A stretch of 64,000 nucleotides of DNA, from NCBI RefSeq assembly GCF_914767665.1, contig NC_059505.1, forward strand, positions 27,773,506 to 27,837,505, given 5' to 3'. Below, in pieces: positions 1 through 9,009 of this stretch. Source of the DNA: Harmonia axyridis. Lineage: Eukaryota; Arthropoda; Insecta; Coleoptera; Coccinellidae. The translations under genes and the position numbers were made by a program. The notes under the pieces are model-generated. The model saw only the letters and a program-made list of their open reading frames with translations. It made no database searches and was not told where the DNA came from. Numbering within the stretch: position 1 is the stretch's first letter; each line of letters opens with the position of its first letter.

Positions 1-16
1 TAAGAAGTATCTAATA

Positions 17-1498
17 GTGTGTGTTTACCGCCCCAACTCGCAGCCTTTGGCTGATGTATTTCTCTTTTTCGAAAAATTCTCTCTTGTACTTGATCAATGT
101 TTTTTACAGGGTGTAGATTTGGTAATTTCAGGTGATTTTAATATTGACATCCTATCTCACTCAAAGGATGCGAAAATGTTTCTATCAATTATTGAAACTT
201 ATAACCTGGAATTGAAAATCAAGGAACCAACTAGAATAACCACAAACTCAGCTACTTGTTTGGACAATATTATTTCAAGTATAGAAGGTAAGGTAACCAT
301 AGTTGAAGAACACCTGTCTGATCATTCAGGACAAAAATTCGTCTTTCAAGCTGATGTGAAGCGCAATGAATCTAGATTAATTAGAAATGTTAGAATATAT
401 AACGAAAGTAATCATCAACTATTCGAAAATCTGCTCGATAATGTTGATTGGTCTGTTATTTTTGATATTCCTGAGAATAGAGTTAATGATATGTGGGCGT
501 TTTTTTCTAAGAATATTGACTTATGTTTCAATTCGGCTTTTCCAATTCAGAATTTGAATGTAGCTAAAAAACGTAAAATTAATTCATCCCCTGAAATCGA
601 AAATTTAAAAAAAATATTAGATTCAATATTTGTTGTCTCTAGATGTAGACCTGAATTCTGTAAAATTTATAATGGTGTTAAACGACGTTATGATTCTGCC
701 CTAATTTCGGGTAAACAAGCTTTTTATAGAACGATCATAGATAAGGCGGAAAATAAATCGGCAGTTACTTGGAGAATAATTGGTCAATTATCAGGAAATA
801 ACATGAATCCCAGAAGAAAACTGCCAACAAAATTCGGGGACGAGTCTGACCAATATGAAATGTGCAAATTGGCAGATGATTTCAATTGTTTTTTCGCAAA
901 TATTGCAACAGAAAACCTTGCAAAATCTAGTATTACTAGGCAGGAAAATTTGAAAATTTCCACTAAATCTTTCTACTTGTTTGAGGTTTCGGAAGCGGAG
1001 ATTGTCTCGGTTGTTGGTAGATTGAAAAATAAGAATTCATGCGGACACGACGACATTCCCATCAAAGTTATTAAAAAGCATATAACGAAAATAGTCCATC
1101 CAATCTGTTATATTATTAATAGTGCTTTTAAAGCTGGAATTTTTCCGGACATGTTGAAACTTGCCATAGTAAAGCCATGTTTTAAAAAGGGAGATATTGA
1201 CGATTTTTCAAGCTATAGACCAATTAGTTTAATAACAGCTTTCGCTGAGATATTCGAAAAAATCTTAGCGAATCGTCTAATAAAGTTTTTCACCAAGTTT
1301 AAGATACTTTCGTGCAGACAACACGGTTTCATTCTCGGTCGTAGCACTGAAACAGCAGTATTTGAGTTATTACAGATGATCATTGATTCAATCGAAAATG
1401 ATAAAATACCCGCTGGGCTTTTTGTAGATCTTTCTAAAGCTTTCGATAGAGTAGACCATAAAACTTTATTATTGAAACTGAACATTATTATTATTTAG
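17..1498 (+). pseudogene. Non-LTR ORF2 fragment: endonuclease C-terminal half plus start of reverse transcriptase
   Basis: The 493-residue open frame begins within the apurinic-type endonuclease domain. It shows the catalytic GDFN motif (around residue 40) and the SDHSGQ motif (around residue 100). The reverse-transcriptase part shows the YRPISL block (about residue 400), QHGF (about 435) and the first catalytic-Asp block LFVDLSKAFDRVDH (about 470-485). It ends just after that at the internal deletion, so the protein lacks the active-site Asp pair and cannot polymerise. The frame has no internal stop, which suggests that the deletion is fairly recent. It already runs in phase with the window's left edge, so the first Met is not the true start. 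Confidence 0.85.
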
Positions 1499-1511
1499 GA
1501 GCAATAACATA

Positions 1512-1847
1512 ATGACACTCCCAGGACTTTATATATTCAGAGTTTTGTTATTCTTCATCAAAAATAATAATTACTGGGATGCATACAGGAATTGTAATAA
1601 TACTAGAAGAATGTTCTCATATTTTTTTCCTGCGCATAAATACTCACTTACTGAACGCAGTGCAATGTATATGGGAATTAAATTATTTAGTTATCTTCCT
1701 AGAGCAATTAAGATCATTAAAGATATCAAAGCCTTTCGAAAAGCCCTATCTCTATTTATATTGAAATGTGAACCTTATTCTATGTATGAATTCAAGGTAT
1801 TCTGTGATACATACATAATGATTTTAGGCAATAATGTGCCAATATGA
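1512..1847 (+). pseudogene. Non-LTR ORF2 C-terminal tail after the deletion
   Basis: This frame carries the usual C-terminal tail of Jockey/CR1-like proteins: a short Tyr/Ser-rich stretch, the segment YMGIKLFSYLP (about residues 54-64), then a basic helix with a Phe-rich end. The same layout occurs at 44,189-44,455 and, in reduced form, at 7,840-7,950, which supports the assignment. It is separated from the upstream fragment by a stop and a frame change at the deletion joint. Confidence 0.7.
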
Positions 1848-1917
1848 CTTGTTTCCATTCTATTGTCTGTATGCTAATAATTCTGGAAATAAACAATACT
1901 ATTATTATTATTATTAT

Positions 1918-2130
1918 ATACGGTCACAAATTTTGGAAAAAGGCATCGAAAATTGGACGTCCAGATTGGACTACATCTGAGCCAGCCGTGGCGGTCATAT
2001 GCCAGAAATCATATTTAAGATGTAATGCCACAAGATTGTCTTGCGGATAAATAAAATTCATGTCAATCTAATAATCCATCGTTGTTTTATTGCAATTTAA
2101 AGTTCTATAGCTCTGAAAAAAAAAACACCT
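1918..2130 (+). mobile_element. 3' terminus of a mariner-superfamily transposon (family A) with TIR
   Basis: About 45 residues of transposase C-terminus (IYGHKFWKKASKIGRPDW, then ending CNATRLSCG) are followed by a terminal repeat at about 2,090-2,129. The same C-terminus and the same TIR occur in the more complete copy at 61,432-63,026, where the matching segment is 61,511-61,640. The upstream part is interrupted by the non-LTR element at 1-1,917. Confidence 0.8.
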
Positions 2131-2193
2131 TTTGGTTGCATGAATCAAAATATTATTTAAAAGGTGACGAAGAATGGATTTCATAATTAGTGA

Positions 2194-2237
2194 CAAAAAA
2201 ACCCTATTTTCCGGACTTGTTACGTAAATTACTATTA
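2194..2237 (+). repeat. Half-copy of the core of the 50.7-kb palindrome
   Basis: This stretch, which includes TTCCGGACTTGTTACGTAAA and the following TTACTATTA, is nearly identical to 51,032-51,079, the left half of the core of the large palindrome. Here it is not followed by its inverted copy. Confidence 0.75.
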
Positions 2238-2477
2238 TTCATTTATAATAACACAAGATTAGGACCTAACTTATATATCAATTATTGAAAATATGATGAA
2301 AAATATTGGAATTATTCAAATTTATTCTAATACTTCCAATATTGCTTGGTAACCCTTCAGAAATTAAGTAAAGCACCCATTTTGTGAAAATTAAACTGAA
2401 AACTTTCTGTTCAGACTTATTCACAAAATGTCAAACTGACAACTAACACGAAGTAATAGTAGCAAAAAGACTACGTA

Positions 2478-2534
2478 GGGGAAAGGGGGACAAGACGGAG
2501 TAGCGTTAAAGTCCCCGTCTTGCCCACCTTTCCC
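2478..2534. repeat. Short GC-rich hairpin
   Basis: Inverted arms of about 20 bases (GGGGAAAGGGGGACAAGACG against its near complement, ending CACCTTTCCC) surround a loop of about 14 bases. It is a GC-rich island in AT-rich sequence. It could be a small MITE remnant or a structured RNA; nothing decides between these. Confidence 0.6.
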
Positions 2535-2759
2535 TTATATTGTCATCGATTATATTTTACATTTTTTTATTTATTTCTCCAAAACTAAAAAAAACCTTGT
2601 CTGCAATTCGTTACGAAATGAAATTTTGTGTAACTAATGAGCTTTTGCGGAACGAACGCAGTTTTATAGAATTAGGCAATCCGTAGCTGATGGTATGAAT
2701 AGTTATTGTTCAATTGTTCATTATACTAAGCCCTATAAATTGCTCAGTCCTAGCATCTA

Positions 2760-3636
2760 CACTTTGTCCGTAGAGTATGGAACAAATTAATTTTCAGCTA
2801 AACAGACCATTTTAAGAAATAATCCTGAAACACGTCGATTTTTTATTTTAATTTACCGTATTTTGAAATTATAATCTGATAGGATGACTTTCGAGTAATG
2901 ACGTCACCGTCATTTTTTTTTGTGGAACACCCCATTTTGTCTCAATTTTCTCATTACTTTAGCTGAGCCGATTCCAAAAATGTATTACATGATGATTCCA
3001 ATTGGTACAGGGTGGACAAAAATTCAATATTGTGTGTGCTCATAAAGTAACGCGTAACATTCTTTATTCGTTAAGTTAACAATATTTTCAAAAATACTTA
3101 TTGTCTAGCGGCAATAAACAAATAATGAGATTTCACAAAAAACTGAATGACTATGTTTTTGTTAAATTGATAACAGACATATTCTGTCTGCTAGACCACA
3201 AGTACCAAACATGTTTGGAAACAGCTCATATTTATTAATCTAAAATGTAACAAACCACAGGGTGTTACATTCAAACCAATTGCCGCTAGACAATAAGTAT
3301 TTTTGATAATATTGTTGATTTAACTAATAAAGAATGTTACGCGTTCTGAGCACACAAAACTATTGTATTTTTGTCCACCCTGTACCAATTGGAATGAACA
3401 TGTGATACATTTTTGGAATCAGCTCAGCTATAGTAATCGAAAAATTGAGACAAAATGGGGGTGTTCTATATAAAAAAAAATGACGTGACGTCATTACTCG
3501 AAAGTAATTCAACCTATCAGATTATAATTTCAAAATACGGTAAATTAAAATAAAAAATCGTCGTGTTTCAAGATTATTTCTCAAAATGGTCTGTTTAGCT
3601 TAAAAAGAATTCGTTCCATACATTACGGACACAGCG
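2760..3636. repeat. Large foldback element, arms about 356 bp, loop about 163 bp
   Basis: The left arm (about 2,760-3,115) and right arm (about 3,279-3,636) are inverted copies with scattered differences. Matching landmarks are TATGGAAC, AGCTAAACAGACC, ATGACGTCA-type sequence, ACAGGGTGGACAAAAAT and CTTATTGTCTAGCGGCAAT. The inner inverted ends GTACAGGGTGGACAAAAAT (from 3,005, mirrored at 3,366-3,384) look like the TIRs of a smaller element nested inside the larger one. No open frame of note is present. Confidence 0.85.
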
Positions 3637-3642
3637 TATAAC

Positions 3643-4289
3643 GAAAACCGAACAATCCTAAAATAAGATTTTCAGTTGCCTACTTGAGTTTATGGAGTCT
3701 GTTACTAGAGTGTGCACTATTACTAGAGGATACTTCTTTTCCAAAATTTATTACCACTTTGAATTAATTACTTTAAATTCAATTTAGATTTGAATTTTCT
3801 TTCAAAAACTTAATACATTATATTATGGTGAATGTGATTTACGTATAACTACAACAGAGCACAACTGTAATCGTATAAAAATGTAGTGAAAAAATGATCT
3901 AAAAAACAACATGAAACTAGAATTGATTTTATATTCAGAATAACTGAAAAAACGATAAATAAATTAGTAATAATATAATATTTTCATTACAAAACAATTT
4001 AACATCAACTATTTACAAGGATATTTTACAATAGTCATATTATTATGGTAAGTATATAATAAAAATTATAAATGATATAAACGCATATTATGTTTCATAT
4101 CCTGATTATCTATCAGAAGCCTGGATCTTCTCAGATTTAAGAGAACCTATTGTGTTTCGTATAGGTTTTGATAATGTGTGTCATCGCCACTTCAGGCTGG
4201 CAGTACACATTTTCTATCCGACAACTAATGGTTGAATGGTCCCTTGTAACCAGAGAATTTCCTTGCTTGGTGCTGGAACTCCAGACCTT
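3643..4289. other. AT-rich stretch, nothing recognised
   Basis: No open frame, RNA gene or clear repeat was seen here apart from short AT-rich simple sequence. Confidence 0.6.
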
Positions 4290-4500
4290 CTACTTAGGAA
4301 GCACGGAGTCTTCTCCTCTGGCCAATGCTACTAGATGAGTCATTTCAGTTTTGCATGTTTGATCCATAAATTCAAAGTGGCCCCGTCCTGTTGGAACCAA
4401 ATGTCGTCGATGCCTTCTTGAATTTTTTGAGACAAAAATTGGTTTGGCATGGCAAGGTATAACGCTCTCCATTGACCTTGACAGTAAACGACCAAACTCA
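4290..4500 (-). pseudogene. Mariner-superfamily transposase relic
   Basis: Read on the minus strand, the frames contain VKVNGERY, then MPNQFLSQKIQEGIDDIWFQQDGAT. The latter resembles the second catalytic-Asp block (WFQQDGAT) of the insect transposase family that is better preserved at 61,432-63,026. The pieces lie in different frames and the downstream part is missing. It is a decayed fragment of about 70 codons. Confidence 0.55.
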
Positions 4501-5035
4501 AGAAATTCAGTTGAGGAATAGGATAAATTTCTTTCGATTGTTAGAAAGCTGTAAAATAATGAGATGTGAATTACATTTTGAAACTCATTAAAACATGTAG
4601 AATAAAAATTTTATCTCTGTAAAATTCATATTTACAATTACTATTGAATAGGAATGAAGCGATCATCACTTCGAAATGTAATCTACTGATTATTTACTGA
4701 TATTAAGAATGGAAATTTCAATACTGTATTCAAGAATTTATTATCTTATTTAATCAGAAATAAAAATGAGAATTTTGTGTTGTCTCTTGTTTTCTCTATA
4801 GTTCAGTAAAAAATTTCAAATTTCATTTTTATATTATTAGAAAAGTCTATGAAAATTGAAACTGAATACGAGACGTTTCACTAATAACGTGTCATAATTA
4901 GCATGGATAATTATCTATGAAAACTCCTAAAACCAAGTTCCATAACATCTGTCCGTTAGAGATCGAGCAGTCACAAGAAAAATATAGTGGTAGTAATACA
5001 TATATCAATATTACTAATTTTGTCGTCCATATCTT
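4501..5035. other. AT-rich stretch, nothing recognised
   Basis: No supported gene or repeat was seen between the transposase relic and the dispersed repeat. Confidence 0.6.
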
Positions 5036-5462
5036 GATTTACAACTTTCAACATTTTTTCGGCCTGGTTTACGAGCTGACCATAGTTTGAAAATTGAGGA
5101 CCATGCTGTATAAAAAAGCTTTTTCTGCTGAAATATTCAAAAAATGCGAATCCTCATCGCCACCATTTTTTTCATAAGAATCCCAATAACTCATGAACCG
5201 TTGGGTTTTTCCCAAGGTATGGCATATTGCCGAAATTGCCATCAAAAAAGCTATCTAATGATGCAATAATATACTGGGTGTTTCATTTGAAATAAGGAAG
5301 TAGTAGTATGTTTCCGGTATAACCGGGAGTAGTAGAGATCTGAAAATATTTTAGGGAGAAAGATCATTGTCTCAAACCCCAATATGCGAATTTGCAGCTC
5401 AAAATTATGATTAGTTTTCCATAAACGTCTAATAGGCCATCCCGGTGAATCACCCTGTATAA
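5036..5462 (+). repeat. Dispersed repeat family B, copy 1
   Basis: Shares long stretches (AAGGTATGGCATAT, CATCAAAAAAGCTAT, GTTTCCGGTATAACCGG, GAGATCTGAAA) with 24,530-24,886 and 46,457-46,725. It ends CACCCTGTATAA. It does not code for protein and is probably a non-autonomous DNA element. Confidence 0.75.
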
Positions 5463-5599
5463 GTGTAGAGGATAATTCCTCTAATAAAGCAGCAAAATAA
5501 CGAATGACCCCTTCGCGATTTTCTATGTATGTAGTTCAAAGCAATCCTTCAAAATAAAAAATAGATTTATAGTTACCCTTCAAACTCCAATTTCTCTAA

Positions 5600-5885
5600 G
5601 GGCAATCTTCTTCGTATGTTCTGCCGCATCTTCTGCCGTATTTTCTGCTTGATCTACTGCCTTATCTTCTGTCGTATCATTTGCCGTATCCTCTGCCGTA
5701 TTTTCTGCTTGATCTACTGCCTCATCTTCTGTAGTATCATTCGCCATATGTTCTGCCGTATCTTCTGCTTTATCTTATGCCGTATCTTCTGCCTCATCAT
5801 ATGTCTTATCATATGTCTCATCTTCGGGTTCATTTACTACTTCATCTTCTGCTTCTAGTGCTCCTGCTTCTTCCCGTATTATTTA
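5600..5885 (-). pseudogene. Decayed tandem duplicate of the DD-repeat exon
   Basis: On the minus strand the sequence reads REEAGALEAEDEV followed by Glu/Asp/Thr/Ala-rich repeats like those of the functional exon 3 at 5,922-6,385. It has an in-frame TAA early on and lacks the acceptor site: the bases matching ATTTCACAG of exon 3 are deleted. Even the upstream intron bases (ATATCAG..GTAAATAAT) are duplicated, so the unit was copied together with its flank. It lies directly downstream of the gene's poly(A) signal. Confidence 0.6.
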
Positions 5886-5921
5886 CTCTGATATAAAAAA
5901 ATTCTTCTGCTCATGTTTTAT

Positions 5922-8900
5922 TTAATCTACTGTCGTATCTTTTGCCATATCGTCTGCCATGTCGTCTTCCATATTGTCTGTCGTATCGTCTGTTATATCG
6001 TCTGTCGTTTCGTCTGCCATATCGTCTGCCGTATCGTCTGCCATATCGTCTGTCGTTTCGTCTGCCATATCGTCTGCCGTATCGTCTACCGTATCGTCTA
6101 CCGTATCGTCTACCGTATCGTCTACCGTATCGTCTGCCGTATTTTCTGCCATATAGTCTGACATATCATCTGCCGTATCGTCTGTCGTATCGTCTGTAGT
6201 ATCGTCTACCGTACCGTCTGCCGTATTGTCTGCCGTATCTTCTTCCGAATATTCTTCAGAATCTTCTGCCGTATCTTCTTCCGAATATTCTTCCAAATCT
6301 TCTGAGGCATCTTCTATATCATTCTCTGCCTCATATTCCTCATCTTCAGGTTGATCTCCTCCTTCTGCTCCTGCTACTTCCCTTTCTGTGAAATGTAATA
6401 TTATTTACTGATATCACAAAATACTGCCATTCGTTGAATTAGTTCGAAAGAAGAACCAAAACTAACTAACTAAATAATGAAAGATAGAATTTTGTTGTGA
6501 AAAATGTCACATCGAGTATATACATACGAGTGAACGTATTTTGAAATGCAGCGTGTGGACGTACTCAAAGAGAATGTGAATCTCGTTTTTTTGTATGTGG
6601 TTCATATTGAGTGTTCTTTCACTTTACTTCTCTTAAAATTTTGCTAAAAAATAAGTGTCATAGAAAATGGGGAAATTTACAATAATAATAATAGAAACAT
6701 GGTATCTCTTGAAGTATGTCACACTACTATGCATCGATACACCATTGCAAATGAGTTTCTAATTTGAAATGAGTCATGCAGAATATTAGTCCCTTCGATA
6801 TATCGGTTGAATTGAACTAGTTAAAATTATTGAAACAAGTTTTTATTAGTAATGAGTTTTACTACCAATTCAATTGGTAGTAATAATAAAAACTACCAAA
6901 TAGTAACGGCTGAAACAGTTCAATATTTAAATAAATGTTTGAATGAAAGTAATGTTGCAAGAGCTAACCGTTCATTCGTCAACTAGTTAATAGTTAAAGA
7001 ATCACGTAACTGACTCAATGTCCTAATAGTTGATTTCTATGGGTTAAATTCAACCAGTCTCATCAAACTAATAGACGTTGCATCAACTTTTCTACAGATT
7101 GTTGACTGCCAGATAAAACGAAACATTTAACTTGCTTTTGAAATCAATACTCCAGTAAAAAATCGGACCCTTTTACGGTTCATTAGTTTATTATCGCTTT
7201 CAAGACGAGTTCTTTTATTGCACTACGAGAACGTGTACGTCCGTGGTTTTTTACTTTCATTTATCTATCAGCTTTGCCGCCGTCCCCCCTTATTTTCCAT
7301 CTGTGATTTTTGCATTCGCCATCGGTATACAGTTACCCGTTGTTTCGGTTTTCTTGTATCATTCTCGTGACGGAATTTCAATACTGTTGTTATCAAAGAA
7401 CCGAACTGAGTAATTTGCATCGAAAAATTGTCTAGGCTGTGTTATATCTACAATTTATTGTGTTTCATCCAATTTGGATATAGTGAAATGATTTCCAATA
7501 GGTACCTATTATTCGCAATTTCTCTTAATTCTTGTTGAATCGATTTCTTCAGACATAATTCACGAATTCAATACTTAATTATAAATTATTTCAAAATTCG
7601 AAACGTACGAATCAAAATAAAATTCTGTAATCTGTCAATTTTCGCAACAGTCGCACTTGCTGCCAAGATTTAATACAAAAGTCACTAGGATGGATAATAA
7701 TCAGAATGTTTCATTGAATTTCGATATTATTTAACAAAATTCGACTGCAATAGAGAAAATATCGTCTAATACTCGATAAATGAGATACATAATTATAATT
7801 AATACACGACGTCGAGATGATTTTTACATAGAAAAATTTAATACTACATTAATGAATAAATCCACATTTAGCAGGGGATTAGTTATCTTCAATAAACTAC
7901 CCGAAAAGATCAAATATTGCGATAATTATAGAGAATTCGAAAAATGTTGAATGAGTTATATTTATGAAGAATTAAATTAAGTTGGTGGATTACATTTGTA
8001 TTGTTTTCAATAGTCGAGTGCTGAATAAAGTTCATTATTATTATTATAATTCATTCCCCAAAAAAAAAACTTCTCTACAGAAAAAAGCTGACACATCCTA
8101 TCTATCATAAATTTTATTTGAGGTCAGAACTTGGAAATTTTAGAAGGGTCTAGAAATATAAAGTATAAGGTTTTTTGTTGTTTTTGACTTACCTTCTGGA
8201 TTCTCAAAATCGCAGAAGAATTGGGTAATGATTTCCTGAATATGATGTTCATATTCAGGATCCATTTCCGGTTGAAATAAGGAAGAATAATCAGCAGATT
8301 GCTGCTCATCCGCCTCCATTATTTCTACCGGACCCAAACGACCGTTGTCATAAGGGTCCCAATTCTCCACTTCCAGATCTGCCTCTTCCTCATTTAAATT
8401 AGCAGTGCCTTCCCAGGGCTCCGGACTGAAAAACAACAAAGCTTTTATTTTTCGGTTCAATAAAACCACAAAATAACTATAATCAAATCAACGTGATAAT
8501 AATGGGTTAATAAAAACTTCATTCATCTACCTAAACCAGTTGAGTGGAGCAATATTTCTGAAAAAGATTTCAAAACTGCCAATTCTGATGTGTATATTAT
8601 TGAGAAGAGATTGATGTATCAGCAAGCAAAAAATGATATAAAAAAGAAATAGAATTTATTGAATTCACACTTGTTGAAATGAGGCTTGAAAAGATAATAA
8701 CAATAAAACAATAATATATTTGCATGAAAATATAAAACTTGATATAAAAGATTATGACTGGGTTTCACAAAATATTCATCGAACTATCAACTGATTGGGA
8801 TCAAGGGTGGATAAAATGAATTGCAATGAACATTGAAATGATGTGAATGTGATCGTGACAATTATAATAAAAGAAGTTCTTTGAAATACACTTTAAGATT

Positions 8901-8992
8901 ATCACAAAGAGAATATTGGACTATATTAATTACCTGACTACTGGTCTTCTCAACCAATCCATTGAGGGAGAATCGAAAGGATTCCTTATCAT
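5922..8992 (-). CDS. Acidic protein with Thr/Ala/Val-Asp-Asp tandem repeats (three exons)
   Basis: Joining 8,992-8,934, 8,425-8,193 and 6,385-5,922 gives a 251-residue protein, with GT/AG at both introns and phases that agree. Exon 1 starts MIRNPFDSPSMDWL, with no signal peptide. Exon 2 is Glu/Asp-rich (EPWEGTANLNEEEADLE). Exon 3 starts Glu-rich and becomes a long run of DDTA, DDTV, DDMA and DETT units, coded by a 12-base minisatellite (TATCGTCTACCG on the plus strand). There are no membrane segments or Cys clusters. The function is not recognised; the charge suggests an intracellular acidic linker or chaperone-like tail, but that is inference. The stop codon TAA overlaps an AATAAA signal (5,917-5,922). 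Intron 2 (1.8 kb) contains the repeat at 7,470-7,781 and a truncated non-LTR element at 7,830-8,050. Confidence 0.65.
6000..6240 (-). repeat. Coding minisatellite, 12-base unit
   Basis: The plus strand shows many tandem copies of a 12-base unit (TATCGTCTGCCG and variants, with at least four near-identical TATCGTCTACCG units in a row at about 6,082-6,135). Read on minus, each unit gives four residues such as D-D-T-V. Length variation between individuals would be expected. Confidence 0.85.
7470..7781 (-). repeat. Dispersed repeat C, copy in intron
   Basis: The reverse complement of 7,676-7,781 matches 17,514-17,611 (CGAGTATTAGA, GATATTTTCTCTATT, AATTCAATGAAACATTC). The bases at 7,470-7,495 match 17,618-17,640 (ATCATTTCACTATATCCAAA). 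The order is the same with the spacing changed. It is an unclassified repeat with no coding capacity. Confidence 0.6.
7830..8050 (+). mobile_element. 5'-truncated non-LTR retrotransposon 3' end
   Basis: It holds a C-terminal protein tail (RGLVIFNKLPEKIKYC, then DNYREFEK), a stop, a short 3' UTR, AATAAA and a (TTA)n tail at about 8,033-8,050. The layout matches the 3' ends at 1,700-1,917 and 44,330-44,566. It lies antisense inside intron 2 of the acidic-protein gene. Confidence 0.75.
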
Positions 8993-9009
8993 CTTTAGGT
9001 CTGTTCTAA

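Larger units (their letters stand above)
1..1917 (+). mobile_element. Internally deleted non-LTR retrotransposon (Jockey/CR1-like), 5' end outside window
   Basis: The window opens inside the endonuclease domain. The frame runs through the reverse-transcriptase fingers and stops at the first palm motif. After about 14 bases the sequence resumes in the C-terminal tail of the same type of protein, followed by a short 3' UTR with AATAAA (near 1,890) and a (TTA)n tail. The part that should hold the GVPQG and YADD motifs, roughly 1 kb, is missing, so this is an internal deletion derivative. The tail abuts the C-terminal end of a mariner-superfamily transposase (1,918-2,130), so the element sits inside that transposon. 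The 5' target duplication lies off the window. Confidence 0.85.

Noticed and set aside
5616..6199. Several plus-strand frames rich in Cys/Ile/Arg/Leu across the minisatellite
   Set aside because: They are antisense readings of the 12-base coding repeat; the minus-strand exon has splice sites and fits the other exons.
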